This document shows, piece by piece, positions 1 to 12,563 of a stretch of 64,000 nt of DNA; the first letter of the stretch is position 1, and each line of letters opens with the position of its first letter. The stretch is from contig CM049306.1 of assembly GCA_026874595.1 (NCBI GenBank), forward strand, positions 43,524,019-43,588,018. The letters run 5' to 3'. The notes under the pieces were generated by a model, which was given only the letters and a program-made list of their open reading frames with translations, was not told the origin of the DNA and did not search any database. This DNA comes from Sipunculus nudus. Lineage: Eukaryota > Annelida > Sipuncula > Golfingiida > Sipunculidae. Made by a program: the position numbers and the translations under genes.

Positions 1-1170
1 TTTGTGGCGATGTGCTTTTATCTGTAAAGCAAAACAATTCAACTATGGAATGTTTTTTCTTTATCATATTATTTTTTAATCGAAAATTCATAATAAAAAA
101 AGGGAAAAGAAATTTGTTCTTCCTCATTGAGAACCCAACCATTTTAAGCCTCAGTGGCTCATATCAGTCCTGTTAGAATGCCTATTCGACAACTATCTAC
201 ACCAGGTGTGAAACTCGATCGGTTAGACAAATAACCGAAAAAGCACCAAAAATGCTACAATATTTCTACTTATTAATGGTCATTAGTAAATATTTTGTCG
301 AATTTTGTAAAAATAATTACGTACTTTTCAAAATGATCTGCTCAATAATAGCACTATTATCAACAATCGCCGGGATCATCTAAAGGCTAGGATCATTTAT
401 TGCTCGTATGCACCGCTGACACCTGGTGGCCACTTATCTTACAAAATCACCACGAGCCCGATCACAGTTGTCAGTATTTCGGTTATGTTGACAATCTCTG
501 TTTTAACATTTTTGAAAGCTGACAAGATTTTGACAGTACCAGATTCAGTCTAACGTACTATTTAAGACAACTTGATAATCTAGGTTTTTTTTCCCCTTTT
601 TGGTGCGTTTCGGTCCTTTTCGGTTATTAGTATGACCCAAACTAGATTACCGAAAATCCTATATCTCATTACTTTCTTGCTGGCTATTTTAAATTTTCAT
701 TTTACAATAAGTCGCTCATCACAGATTCGTGATATGCTCTCACTCATATAGAAATGAAAGACAAAGAAGAATCATTTATAAAATATATTTGATATAAATT
801 AATGACGATCCGTACAGAATATACATACAATTAATCCGTTTATCCATGTTTTTTCATGGAACGTTTTCACTATATTTGACTCAATCTTGTAAATATTTCA
901 TACCTTTCATATTCATTTTACCTATAACTATACTACATACTATTTTACTATGTTAAAATCTTACTTTGTGATACTTGTGCAGGTTTGAATAGTGCTTTAA
1001 CAAAGTGCAGTCCAGGGAGAATAATTATTTTTCTACTATATATAATAGACGATTCCCAAAATCGTAGTATTTGAACATTTCAACATTGACTAAAGCTATT
1101 AACGTCAACGAGTCCAAAAGTTGCAATGTGTGTTGTTTGGTGTATGCGATATGAATGTTGAAGTGGATAA
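1..1170. other. AT-rich non-coding DNA downstream of the first homeobox gene
   Basis: No open frame of note and no recognisable RNA gene. It is AT-rich sequence beyond the 3' end of the minus-strand homeobox gene. Confidence 0.5.
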
Positions 1171-1174
1171 CAAA

Positions 1175-1180
1175 TTTATT
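1175..1180 (-). terminator. Poly(A) signal of the first homeobox gene
   Basis: TTTATT on the plus strand reads AATAAA on the minus strand, 23 bases after the stop codon at 1203-1205. It is the nearest canonical signal. Confidence 0.5.
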
Positions 1181-1202
1181 CAGTCCATAGTATTTATATA
1201 CT

Positions 1203-4200
1203 TTAGTCTTTGTTGAACTTGCAGCTTGGCCAGTTGTCTGTAGGATCAGTGGAAACTGGTGTAGTTATGCTGGGTAACGTCACTGCATCTGGCAATGTCC
1301 ATGGAGCGAGCGCCTCGTCAGTGGGGCTGCAGACAGTGTCCTCATCAGCCGACAGGGGGCTCTGCTGTACAGGCAGCTGCTGTCTGGGCGCACTCGGCGT
1401 GGGCGGTGTGACGTATCCATACTGGTACCAAGGCAACCACTGAGGTTGCTGTGGAATCATCCCTGCTGTCCAGGGATACGCACTGGTCCCGGCGGCAGGT
1501 ATCTGTATCGTCATTTGAGAATAAGGCGTCACGCTGCGTCCTTGACAATATCCGGCGACATATCCAGGGTGATAAGTTGGAAGATGAGGCGCCGCATAAC
1601 TTGACGACGGGGAGGTTTCGGGCGTTGACTCTGCAGATGATGGCGAGGATTTTCCACCAGCAACAGTTCTCTCATAAAAAGCCTTGGCTTCCTTGGACTT
1701 GACGGCGGCCATTTGGTACAGGATCGGATACGAACGACCTCCAGTCTTCACCTCCTCGGCTTTCTGTTCAGTATAGGCTGCGTCTGACTGACCCCGTTTC
1801 CTCAGTCGCCCCCTACAAAATATGTAAATATGTTTTACTTTGCTGGATAGCAAACTGCATTTTATTAAATTTCTTGAAACGCAATGTAAACAGAGCCCGA
1901 TATATCGAAATCTACACATGACAGAGCCTAATAATGAGTTCGGTGGCCTCTCCATGGTCAAATTTGGGCATAATTTATAGTAATGTTTCTACTTTTATGT
2001 TAACTTTTTAAAATATCCCAGACGTTACCTTTGGATTAAAAGAATAAGGATACAGGTTTATTTGCTCACGTTAATAATTCCATATCCAATGAAATTATAT
2101 ATTCAACAGTTCAGTTTTCATGAAGCATGAAGAACCGAATCGCTAAGTCAATGTTATCCCACCATTTTGCTCCAGATGGCACACACAAAAACCCCTACAA
2201 GTCATGTTCCCAGGGCCCTGTATTGTAATATTGGTAATAAGGTTATACAAAAATACTCGTCCTTAATCAGAATTATCATGTATGGCAGCATTATCATTGT
2301 ACAATAATATTAACATCATATATTAAATAATATAATATAATATAACATAACATAATATAATATTATATAATTTTATATATCATATTATTTTACATCATAA
2401 AAAGGAAAATTCTGCAATCGTCGACCGATCGCAAGGAAAATCTATCATTCCCAACAATCTTGATTTAAACGGGCCATGGCTATACGCCCTTTTAAAATTA
2501 CCATAAATATAAAGACTTGTATCCTAGGACATAATGGTTATATGGGACATAACAGTTCCTATTTTAATTATAGTTATAGACAATCTAAATGAAAGTGGTT
2601 TAAACTTAAAGTGGTAATAATGATTATTATTATTTAATTAGCATACCTCCCTGGTCATACAAAGGAACCATGAGACTACATTCATATATTAAACCATCGG
2701 TTCCCGGGAACTTTCTAGGCAGCATCCCAATTTCCAAAAATAATATCATAAATATTACATCATCGAATTTTAAATTAAATATAGTTAACCTAAATTATTA
2801 GATGAAAAAAATAAATACCTTCTGTTCTGGAACCAGGTGAGAACCTGTCTCTCTGTGATGCCCAGTTCTCGTGCCAGTTCCCGCCTTTCCTCTCTCGTGA
2901 CGAAGGATTTCTGCGTGAAGCAAGACTCCATTACTGCCACCTGGCGTCGGGAGAACACAGCTCGCTTGACTCTTGTGCGCCCGAGTGTCGTCTGCTGTAC
3001 ATTTGGCGCCTCTGGTGTGTACTGGCTGTTACGCGCCTGCTGAGCGGAGACTGCTAAGTTAGTGGCTGTCGGTGGCGTAGTCTGAAGATCTAGAGACTGG
3101 CTGGCTTGTCGATCCTCTGGACTGTGGGCCACTTGTGTCTGATAGTGCAGCAGTAGAGACTCAGGCTGTTCAAGCTCTGAGTTCTGGATTGTTTGATGAC
3201 GTAACGGCGGCGGACTTTCATCCAAGGCAGGCAGACTACAGATGGGTGCTGCAGAGAAATTAATTAACAATTAAGGAAAGAGAGCTTGGAATAATTATTA
3301 TTGATTTAGTCTTACAAGTCTAAACTTTAATTTAAGTCTTCAAATCTTATTGGGTCATTTCTAAGAAAGGTTTTAAATAATGAGTTACTTAATTATTATA
3401 TTTGAGGATATTTTCTGTAAGAGTAATTTAATCATTTAAGGTTCACAAGTAGAAATATAGTATTTCATTAATGAATTCCTATAATAGCCCATATCACCAA
3501 ACCTAGAAATAACGTATAGTGCAGCAGCTCATTAAAATAAATTATGTAAATTAAATCCAAATACTTGCTCCTTTAGCTTGTATCGAAATTTCATTCAAAC
3601 TGTAAGATAACATAAATTTATCATTATTTGTTTTGATAATGAAAGGCTAAACTAGTACTTATGATTTTGATAATAAAAATAATTCCTATTGTAATTTCAA
3701 TGATTTGTTCACACCAACGCAAAACACACTCACGTTTTGTCGAACTAAACAAGCTGTTGCATTTATCCTGAATACTGAAGTAATTGATGACGTACATTTA
3801 GACGTTAAATTGTTTTTGTTCATTTGAAAAATAGGATGAATGGCCTAGTTTTATGTATCAAACTCTAGTATTTGTTTACGAAAATAAAAACTCCATAAAT
3901 ATCCTTAAATAACATTTCTAAAATATGAAGTTTCAAACTAGAAACTAGAAAATTTTAATAAATTGTTTCCATGCATTCAGCGTATACTGGCTTTATTAAT
4001 CACTTTTAATACACAAAATAGTTTTGCGCATAACACCTTTATACAACAACCCCTTTGTTGAACGTGATTTGTTCTTTATTTGTACCAGCATGGAGATTGT
4101 ATCTCCATGGTTTACATGCATACTAATGACATAAGAGCCGATTTCAAATCTGTTTTACACTTCTCTATGGGTGTAATATTTTCACATGATAATTACAAAA

Positions 4201-5777
4201 CACAAGGGTGGATTTAGGATGGGTGTCCTCCTTTTCAACCTAAACAGTCTAGTCAAGAACAAAATAAGGGCATAATTCTTAAAAATAGACCAATCATCAT
4301 TGTGCTTTTTCAAAACCTCCCCAGATAACGCCTTTGCAGCTTCAATTTCCAAATATTTCTACCCTATATGGAGGAAGTTGTTTGTCCACCCCCCCCCCCC
4401 CCACCCCCTTCGTTCTAATTTTTCAAATATACGGATACAAATCACTGTAGTTGGATAGACGCAAACTTAGCTGCATAGTGGTGTGTTTCGGGAGTGGCGC
4501 CACTGTGATACGCTTATACATAGCTTAAAATTTATATAAGAACTGAAAATGACACTCCTTAGCTTAGAAGACGTGATTATATTTTCCCCAGTGAACAAAT
4601 GTTCAAGATACATGCTGAAACAGAACATTATAAGGCAGTCACGCGCGTCCAGCAAGTGTGTTGAGCTAATAAAGGCTACACTTGTGCAGTGCACGCAAAG
4701 ATGGAAATATATTTGCTCTGGGGCACAAGTTCAAATTGCAGTCGAGGGAGGGAGGGGGGTTAACTATCGGCACGTTAAGTTGGCGACTTGCATATCCTCC
4801 ATCTTTTTAAAGTGGAGTAGGATACTATATATTTCCCATGCAGCCAATCCCTGTATATTGTTACTTACAAAGATGTTATTTTCAATAAAGGATGCAAGTT
4901 CTCATATTTCCACGAAAAGTGTATATAATACTTTATTATTTAATAATTTAATTTTTATAAATTTAATTTTTAATCAACAACCTAACCTTCTTAAATGTTC
5001 ATGGGAGTCTTCAATGATGGTGACTATAAAATTAAAAGTAATAATTCAGGCAGACATATTGAAACCATATTGTATAATATTTGTACCACATATTCCAGAC
5101 TGTTATTCCCCAAAAGCCCATATTTTACGAATAAAAGAATGTTATTTCTCAATAAAAATTAAGCTTTGATTCAAATCCTATATATCAATAATATAGAATG
5201 TTCAATAGCAAAATATATTAATACCAATACTTTTTGCTTTACCAAAGCCTTTATTTTTTTAATAACAATATTTTAATATGTTAATGACTTAATTAGTGCT
5301 AATTTGAAAAAGAAAACTAAAAAATATGTTTACATAACATGACAGGTTCAGCGTTATTAGGTACAAACGAAATGTGAACCGTCTCCTCCAAGAACACTAT
5401 ATCATATATGTACTAAGGTATAATTGGTTGTTTTAAGTTATTTATGGGTAGGAGAACCTGTTAGAGGTTAATCAGTCCACAAAGACTATATGCATTTGCC
5501 ACAAATATTAAACGTATACCTGTACAATGCTCTCTAAGTGGGGAGACTTGTTCCTCGAGCGCTCTATGGTTTTAGCATCCTGGAAACCCCGCCCCAGAGA
5601 ACCCACCCACTCCACACCTGGGCGACTCACATATATCACTAAGATGTTATACAAGACTGCATGAGCTTTATACTTTTGGGTGAATGTTAAAACATTTCTC
5701 TGGTAGTGTTTTACTGTTGGATACAACAAATTTGACATGATATAAATATTATAAGTAGTAGAATTGGCATAAATGAA

Positions 5778-5819
<42 letters not shown>

Positions 5820-6318
5820 CCGATTATTTGCTATATAATCGGTTTCTTCTGCATGACAATGTATGTAGAGTACATCAAGCAAACAATGATATAATCGAAC
5901 TTATCACATGTTTATGTGACTTCTTAAATGCATGTTAAAAACGGGTGTAAACCTTTTGTAATATATGTATGGTGAATTTTACCTTTGCGCACACTGCACT
6001 GCCCTGTATTGCCTACACTCGTGAGAAATTACACTCAAACTAATCAAATAATTATTCACCTCTATACACGTTTTAGGTTACCGTCTTGTAGCCCATTTGT
6101 GTTTATTAAAGATATAAATGCATAAAGGATTAGATACAGTGTCTGCAGTACGTTGACAAAACAATCATCTGCATGCAGTTTGTAATTGTTCAGCTAGTTA
6201 ACCTAAAAGGGGTTTCAAATTCCTAAAGTCCTATCCAGACTTAAAGTAACATAAAGTTTCATGTGATAATTTTTGGTGATGATTTCTCACCTGTGTCTTT
6301 CTGTACAGGACTCTCCAT
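1203..6318 (-). CDS. Divergent homeobox transcription factor, three coding exons, 355 aa
   Basis: Coding exons read 6318-6291, 3248-2819 and 1812-1203. All junctions are GT-AG (GTGAGA donor and TGCAG acceptor; GTATTT donor and TTGTAG acceptor), phases fit, and the total of 1068 nt gives 355 residues plus stop. Residues 101-160 form a homeodomain: Arg5, Phe8, Met16, Phe20, Trp48, Phe49, Gln50, Asn51 and Arg53 align without gaps, so a nuclear DNA-binding regulator is expected. The intron splits the codon for homeodomain residue 53 after its second base. Position 16 is Met instead of the usual Leu, positions 46-47 are Leu-Thr, and position 54 is Gly. I cannot place it in a named family. The N-terminal ~100 residues are Gln/Ser/Pro-rich; the C-terminal ~195 residues are Pro/Ser/Tyr-rich and look like a disordered effector region. 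The short first exon (nine codons plus one base) rests on a good donor and frame match but has no independent support. Confidence 0.85.
1813..2818 (-). other. Intron 2 of the first homeobox gene
   Basis: It interrupts homeodomain codon 53. Positions about 1950-2010 match a dispersed repeat also seen near 15090, 60790 and 61455 (a CCATGGTC.. motif followed by a ..GGGCA-AATTTA.. motif). The rest is AT-rich. Confidence 0.6.
3249..6290 (-). other. Intron 1 of the first homeobox gene
   Basis: AT-rich intron of about 3 kb with a poly-C run near 4389-4402 and an (AT)n tract at 5780-5818. A 206-codon plus-strand frame at 4549-5169 has AT-driven composition and no domain, and I do not accept it as a gene. 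Confidence 0.5.
5780..5818. repeat. (AT)n microsatellite
   Basis: About 19 uninterrupted TA dinucleotides. Confidence 0.95.
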
Positions 6319-6946
6319 GGTCTTAGATGCTGTGACGGTGTACCTCGTGAACTCTGAGAAGATGTTGACGGATCAGGAGCGAACTCCACAGTGATTGAAA
6401 ATGAAAATATGCCCGGGTATAAGAGCTATGCGGATTTTAATTAGCTGACGTTTTTACAACCTTTGCCCGCCTTGTCTGTGATTTATTATCAGATTATAGG
6501 GATATATGTTTATACAGGAGTAAGTCTACGCTCGGCAAATAATGTGCAGGAAAGATACAGCACTGTGGTCTATATTGTTAATTACCTAACCGGCTAACGA
6601 GCCTCTAATTGTCTGGGACCCTCGTGTCGCAATACGTGAATGCGTAGGAGACGATGTCTAGTCAAACCTGATAGTAGCCCAGACTCCTCCCACCAGTATA
6701 CTATCTCAGGGTTTAGTCGGAATGGTAAAACAAACAGCGTCTTGATTCAAATAGGATCAAAGATATGGGCTGTAAGGAGAAGAATAGAGGTCGTCAGTCC
6801 CGTCAAAACATATCACCGTCTGCTTTTCTTCTGTGGACCCCAATAGTGTCATACGTAAACGCACACAGCAAATTAATTTACTGGATTAATATCTGATTAA
6901 ACACGTGCAAATACAAATGCGTAGAAATTCACTGATGTTCAAACTC

Positions 6947-6996
6947 CCTCTCACTCACTGTTCGTCTCTCTCTGTTCGTCTCTCTCTCTCTCTCCG

Positions 6997-7039
<43 letters not shown>

Positions 7040-7568
7040 GTCTGTCTCTCTCTCTGTGTTCGTCTCTCTATCTGTTCTTCTCTCTTACTCTCTCACTCTC
7101 TGTTCGTCTCACTCGCTGTTCGTCTATCTTTCTGTATTTTTTTATTTCTTTCTTACTCTCTATTTTTTCTCACTCTTTTCGTCTCTCCTTCTTTCTCTCT
7201 CTCTCTCACTCTCTGTCGTCTCTCTCTGTTCGTCTCTGTCTGTCTTTCTTTCTCTCTTTCTGTCTGTCTTTCTTTCTTTTTTTTTTCTCTCTTTATTTCT
7301 TTCTTTCTTTTTCTCTTTCTTTCTTTCTCTTTCTCTTTCTTTCTTTCTTTTTTTTCTTTCCTTTTCCGCTCTTTCTTTCTCGCTTTCTTTCTCGCTTTCT
7401 TTCTCTCTTTCTTTCTCTCTTTCTTTCACTCTCTCACTCTCTGTTCGTCTCTCTCTTTTTTTCTGACACTCTCTCTTTTTCTTCTTTTTTCTGTCCTCTC
7501 CCTCTCTTTCTTTCTTACTCTTTTTCGTTCTCTCTCTCACTCTCTGTTCGTCTCTCTCTCCTCGTCTT

Positions 7569-7613
<45 letters not shown>

Positions 7614-7773
7614 TTCTTGCTCTCTTTCTTTCTGTCTATCTCTCGCTCTCTTTATTCGTCTCTTTTTCTTTCTCTCTCTCCCTCTCTGTCGGCTCTCTCT
7701 TCGTCTCTTTCTTTTTTTTTCTTCCTGTCTTTCTTTCTTTCTCTCTCTCCATCTCTTTCTCTCACTCTCTGCT
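6947..7773. repeat. Long polypyrimidine tract, (CT)n/(CTTT)n with GT interruptions
   Basis: About 830 bases of nearly pure C/T on the plus strand, with short TCTGTTCGTCTC-type interruptions that recur. It begins about 630 bp upstream of the start codon of the minus-strand homeobox gene. Long frames on both strands here (Ser/Leu/Phe-rich forward, Arg/Glu/Lys-rich reverse) are by-products of the simple repeat. Confidence 0.95.
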
Positions 7774-7790
7774 CGAGGTGGGGGTTCATT

Positions 7791-10700
7791 CATTTATTAA
7801 AATAAGGAATTAATTCACTTTTATTTACATGTAATGAATTTTGTACATTACATCTAGCGTATTAATGTAATAAAATTACATAAACATCAAATACCAACAT
7901 ATGACGGTGTATTTTTATATCATTTTTTAAGTAGACCAATTATCGAAAAAAAGTTTAGTTGGATTTATTCAGAAATCCTGCCCATTTACTGCTAAAAAAT
8001 ATCCGCCATTCACGTGACGTAGTGGTTATTCCAGTGAGGTCAAAGGTCGATTTTGAAGAGTGAACATCGCTGGAATCAGACCCGCCCGAATCAGACCAGG
8101 ATGATCACATCAGGAATACATACAATCTTAGTGTTTCACCTCTGATAGACGGAATTATTTTGTCTTTCGCCTACTTAGCTTGCGTTCCTGAATTTATATG
8201 AAACGTCAATCACTTGTTTATAAGTCTACGAATTGGATGCCAGGAACATTATTTCTGTGTCATTTTCGGAAAACTTTCATTTGTCAACAGAGCAAGTTTT
8301 CATTTAACCTTGACATACGGTGCTAGGGTGTTCCAATGTACATCATATTTTAACTCGAAGTTCGTTAACACATCCCGCAATTTCGAATATTTTTAAGATT
8401 GTAAATGGTTCAGATAAAATATAATAGATGTGTAATTTCTTCTCCTTACTTTTTTCTGTGTCTTTAGAATTGTGCCATTTCTTCGTGTCATTACCCCTCG
8501 CAGCGCCCTCTGGTGGAGAATGTGGCAGTTTGGCTGAACTTCGTTCTGAGAAGCTAATTTCGTAGATTTTTGTTTTATTATTGATTTCAAGTGTTATCTC
8601 ATCCAAATCGTCGTAAAAATGAGATTATTTTATACATTAGTATACATAATAAAATATTGTTTAAGATTGCATCATAAAACAAAACCTATGCCACAAGTGA
8701 CAACGTATAAAATCTTAACACCCGCATATGAGGCATATTTCTCAAGCTCGGTTCTGTAATCACGCAGTAAAATCAGAAATTTGCGTATCGTGATTTTTTT
8801 TAAAACTTATTAAACGGGCTTTAAAATAAAACAACAATATAACAAGTGTTCTCCCTTTATTCTAATATCCTCAAAAAAGCAAATACAATCGAGGCTTTGG
8901 AGGAGGGAGAGGGAGGAGATGCTTCCTGGAAAAAAAGTATTCTTTGGGCGCCATTTTGACGTGCCATTTTGTTTGAATTCTCATCTCCTCTAAACATTTA
9001 ATACAGTCCTTTCGAATATGTCAGTTCCTCAGTCAAAACCGTATATTAATTATATATCGGTACACCCAACATTTTATTCCTGCACTCAGCTCTTCGTAAT
9101 CATTTCCTACATTTTGAGAATTCAGTATTATTTTTGTTGCCAATCGTTTATTTGTCAACGTTACTGGTAATTTACTAATAATCGATTATTTCATCCACTT
9201 TTGTCCACATAAAGTCTCCACGCCGCTGCTTATTCCAAGTGGCACCCTCTAGGGTTTCAATATGAAGTCACGAACAGTGCAAGTGAAGGGGGGACAGGGG
9301 GGGGAAGTGCAACCCTGGGGGACAGGGTTTAGTTGGCTATTTCCTTGTATACTGAGGCTCTTTTATTTTTTACATCAGTTTATCATTTGCAATAAAAAAT
9401 CATAAGGGGTATTGTCAGCTTGTTTGTTTTACATTTCGAAACCCTCGTGAAAACCTTTTTTTTTTAATATTTTTATCTTGGTTGGGGGGGAGGGGGGCGG
9501 CGCACATAAGTTACTTGTTATCAACTCTTAACACATGAAGTTTAATATAGTGAAAAACAATAAATATAGGGAAACATCCATATTTTAATTGTCACATAAC
9601 TCCTTTGTGGTCTCGCCTCTGATATGCATTTTTTATATTGAAGTTTCGGGAAAGATGCAAAGTGTGTTCTAGGGGGCCATTTTCCATATTTTTCCATAAA
9701 GCCTGAACATTTTAACATCACTTTTCCAAGGAGCTATCGCAGCGCCATCTATCAGGAACTTCGACCGTGTGTCATTTATGAATGTGAAGGATAAACATGC
9801 AAAATAGATATGGACCCTGCGCTAAAGGCTAGACCGACCTATTCTGCAGCCCACTGTGTGATGTTTAACACTCTGTCCATTTAAAAATATATCTACCCTG
9901 TTTCCGGCACAATTATGATATTTTCCTAGCTCCTAGGACAATACACTATTTAATTCAACCCAGAAATACATATCATGTGTGATTGGTTTTCGCGTTATTA
10001 ACTTGTTTTCATTGGGAGCTCCAGATGGCAGCACTGCGCTGAACAATTCATAGAATTTTAACATCATTTACTGGCCGTTTCACTGTTTCGCTTATAGTCG
10101 CTCTAAATTTACAAAACAGGTGTCATAAAATAGCTAAAAAGATTCATTACCAGATACCATAATGGGTAACTGCCCTGTTGCATTCTGCAATATTTACGAG
10201 AGTCTTGAAGTGCGGTATTGCATTCGGCTCTGTCCTGTCAAATCCTACACAGAATCTCCAGGCACGCCGCTACGTCAGTGTAACCTAAAGACCGGGACTG
10301 TGGCTGACCTTGCAGCGCCTTCTGTCGTATTTGGAATGAAACATCGATATTCAGGCGCAGAATAAGCAATATTATAGCAGGGTTATTAGCTGGTAATTGT
10401 ACAAATAGGTTGATTCACAACTCAAGGCACAGAATATATTGCCTTTTACTCAGGAGTGGTTCGATGTATTCACCTGAAAAATTGAAGTCCATAGATCTTT
10501 GAATGGGTTAATCTTGCACTAGCTGATAAACCCGTTAACAGGGCTTTTATTCGTTGGAGGATGTATCAAATGAGATGGGAAATGTTAGCTCTATTGTTTT
10601 TGCTAAAAGTTTAAATAAATTAAAGATAGTCCATTGGCCCAGATTTAATTTTCCACATATTGGTACCACCCAGGGTGGCAAAACTTAAGTAGGTTTTTCT

Positions 10701-11170
10701 TATAGGTCTATGTCTAGGCTATAGATGATATTTTGGTATGATAATTGATCCAGAGTGGTCGCTTAGTCATAGTTATCCTCTACTGAATGTAGTGACCCTG
10801 CATGAAAATTTAAACTTTAAGCTGCATCGACTTTTTCACAGTATTTAGTTAATAACTTACTTCATGAATATAAAAGATATCATAACAAATTTGGTCTCAA
10901 ATAGATAGCTAAGACCCTGGGCTATTTGATGGTGTGTCATATGTGGCATGTTCTGCATTTATCATCAGTTGCAGATACTAATATTTACCCCTACCCCTTA
11001 TAAAACTGTCGAAAATTTGGTAATTTTATTCATTTAACTTAAGATTGCAGGAACTTATGACAGTTTTGCTATTGCCTTTTATTCTTTGATTGAATCTTAG
11101 GTACCAGCTTGGTTTTCCTTGTCTCTTTTTAATTTTTTTAAACATTCAATCTAACACGTTAGTCCATCCT
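7791..11170. other. AT-rich intergenic region
   Basis: No gene that I can support. It holds poly-G runs near 9293-9303 and 9484-9498, and several short motifs of the GCGCCxTCT type (near 8501, 9740 and 10314). The first is a close match to the CTCF core and is listed separately. Short frames at 8214, 8343 and 10162 show no domain. Confidence 0.5.
8501..8516 (-). promoter_or_regulatory. CTCF-core-like motif
   Basis: The plus strand reads cagcgccctctggtgg. Its reverse complement matches the vertebrate CTCF core (CCACCAGAGGGCGCTG) throughout. Function in this organism is inferred only. Confidence 0.35.
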
Positions 11171-12368
11171 TAAACAAGGGACTCGTAGGTCACTGCGCTC
11201 AGCTGAAGTTGACCTCGAAAGTAAAAATCCAAAATAATATCATATGGAGATAAATTCTGAGCGTAAGAGGTAATATAGGCCATGGTTGGTTGATATGATT
11301 GGTTTTTATTGATGAAAAAGGAATTGTTGCATATAATATTTTGTGACCTGACCATGTGTTTCCTAAGCATGTGAGCAGTTTGTGGACATGAGATTTATAT
11401 ATTATTACTATGATCATTGGATGGCTTTTTGATAAACTGTTGATAGTTCAGCAGTTTACACATTTGTTCAATTAAATTATTCTGTAAATTATATTATTAA
11501 ATGTACATTTTTTATATATTTTATAAAATGTATACAGTTGCAATATAACTGATGTCTCCAGTCCACAGGTGCAAGGCCTTAGTGGTGGGGGCAGGGGAGA
11601 TGGGGGGATATGGATTGGTTGGGGGTGCAATGATGGGAGTTATAACATCTCTGTACATACATACAGGATGTTCAACAGTGCTTCCAGGATAAAAAACAAA
11701 GTTCATTACTGAATATTTAAAAATCGACAGACAGACTGGTGGACAAACAAAGCTGATGACTAAGTCTCCAAATCTGCTGAGGCAGGAAAATGATATATGA
11801 AGTTTCAATTTATAGATATTATTTTTTTATTATATCATTTATTTTAAAGTTTATTAAGTGTATACATTTGCAATATAACACATCTGAATATATACGTTGC
11901 TTTCAGACTTTAATAGCTTAAATCCACATACATACAGCATATGAAAATTTATTTTAACAGTGCGTATGGGATTTTTTCATAATTAATATATATTCAATGA
12001 TAACGGAGAGATGATGGAGAGACAGAGCTGATCACTTTTGTTATACTTCCCTAACGCAAGAATTCAATAAGATCTTAATTTTTTCTAATATTCATTTTGT
12101 TTATTCAACAAATTTTACGCATTTGCAACAAAACTAATGTTACAACAAAACAAATACACAGGTGCAAGGAATCAATAGCAGGGAAGGGGGGCAATGATGG
12201 GAATTACAACACCTCTGCATAGACATACAGGACAGACATAGCCTTACTTCTCATTTTGCTTAGGCAGAAAATAATAAACAAATGTTCATTGGATCCTCGT
12301 TTTTTTATTTCATAGATTTTTTACTCCTTGAATTACCATTTATTCTCCACCTCAGCGGAGCTGAGGAT

Positions 12369-12563
12369 ATAGTGATCAGTGATCAGCCCTGTCCGACTTT
12401 TCATCCGTCCGCCCGTAAACAATTGTAATGCGACGCGATATCTCGAAATGAATTACTAAGACCTACGTCTAATTGTTGTAGCAGGGGCCTCTTATTGATC
12501 TCGAGAACTGATTAGATTTTGGTCACGGTTTAATTATTTTAATTTTTTTTTATTACTTGTTTA
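12369..12563 (+). repeat. Left copy of a 195-bp direct repeat flanking the LINE fragment
   Basis: It starts ATAGTGATCAGTGATCAG and ends ..CTTGTTTA. It matches 13856-14050 with only a handful of differences. It may be an unusually long target-site duplication. Confidence 0.85.

Noticed and set aside
4549-5169. 206-codon plus-strand frame
   Set aside because: It lies in an intron of the minus-strand homeobox gene, is rich in Ile/Leu/Lys/Ser as expected from AT-rich DNA, and shows no domain.
6905-7813. 302-codon Ser/Leu/Phe-rich frame and its Arg/Glu-rich antisense frames
   Set aside because: They are direct translations of a CT/CTTT simple repeat.
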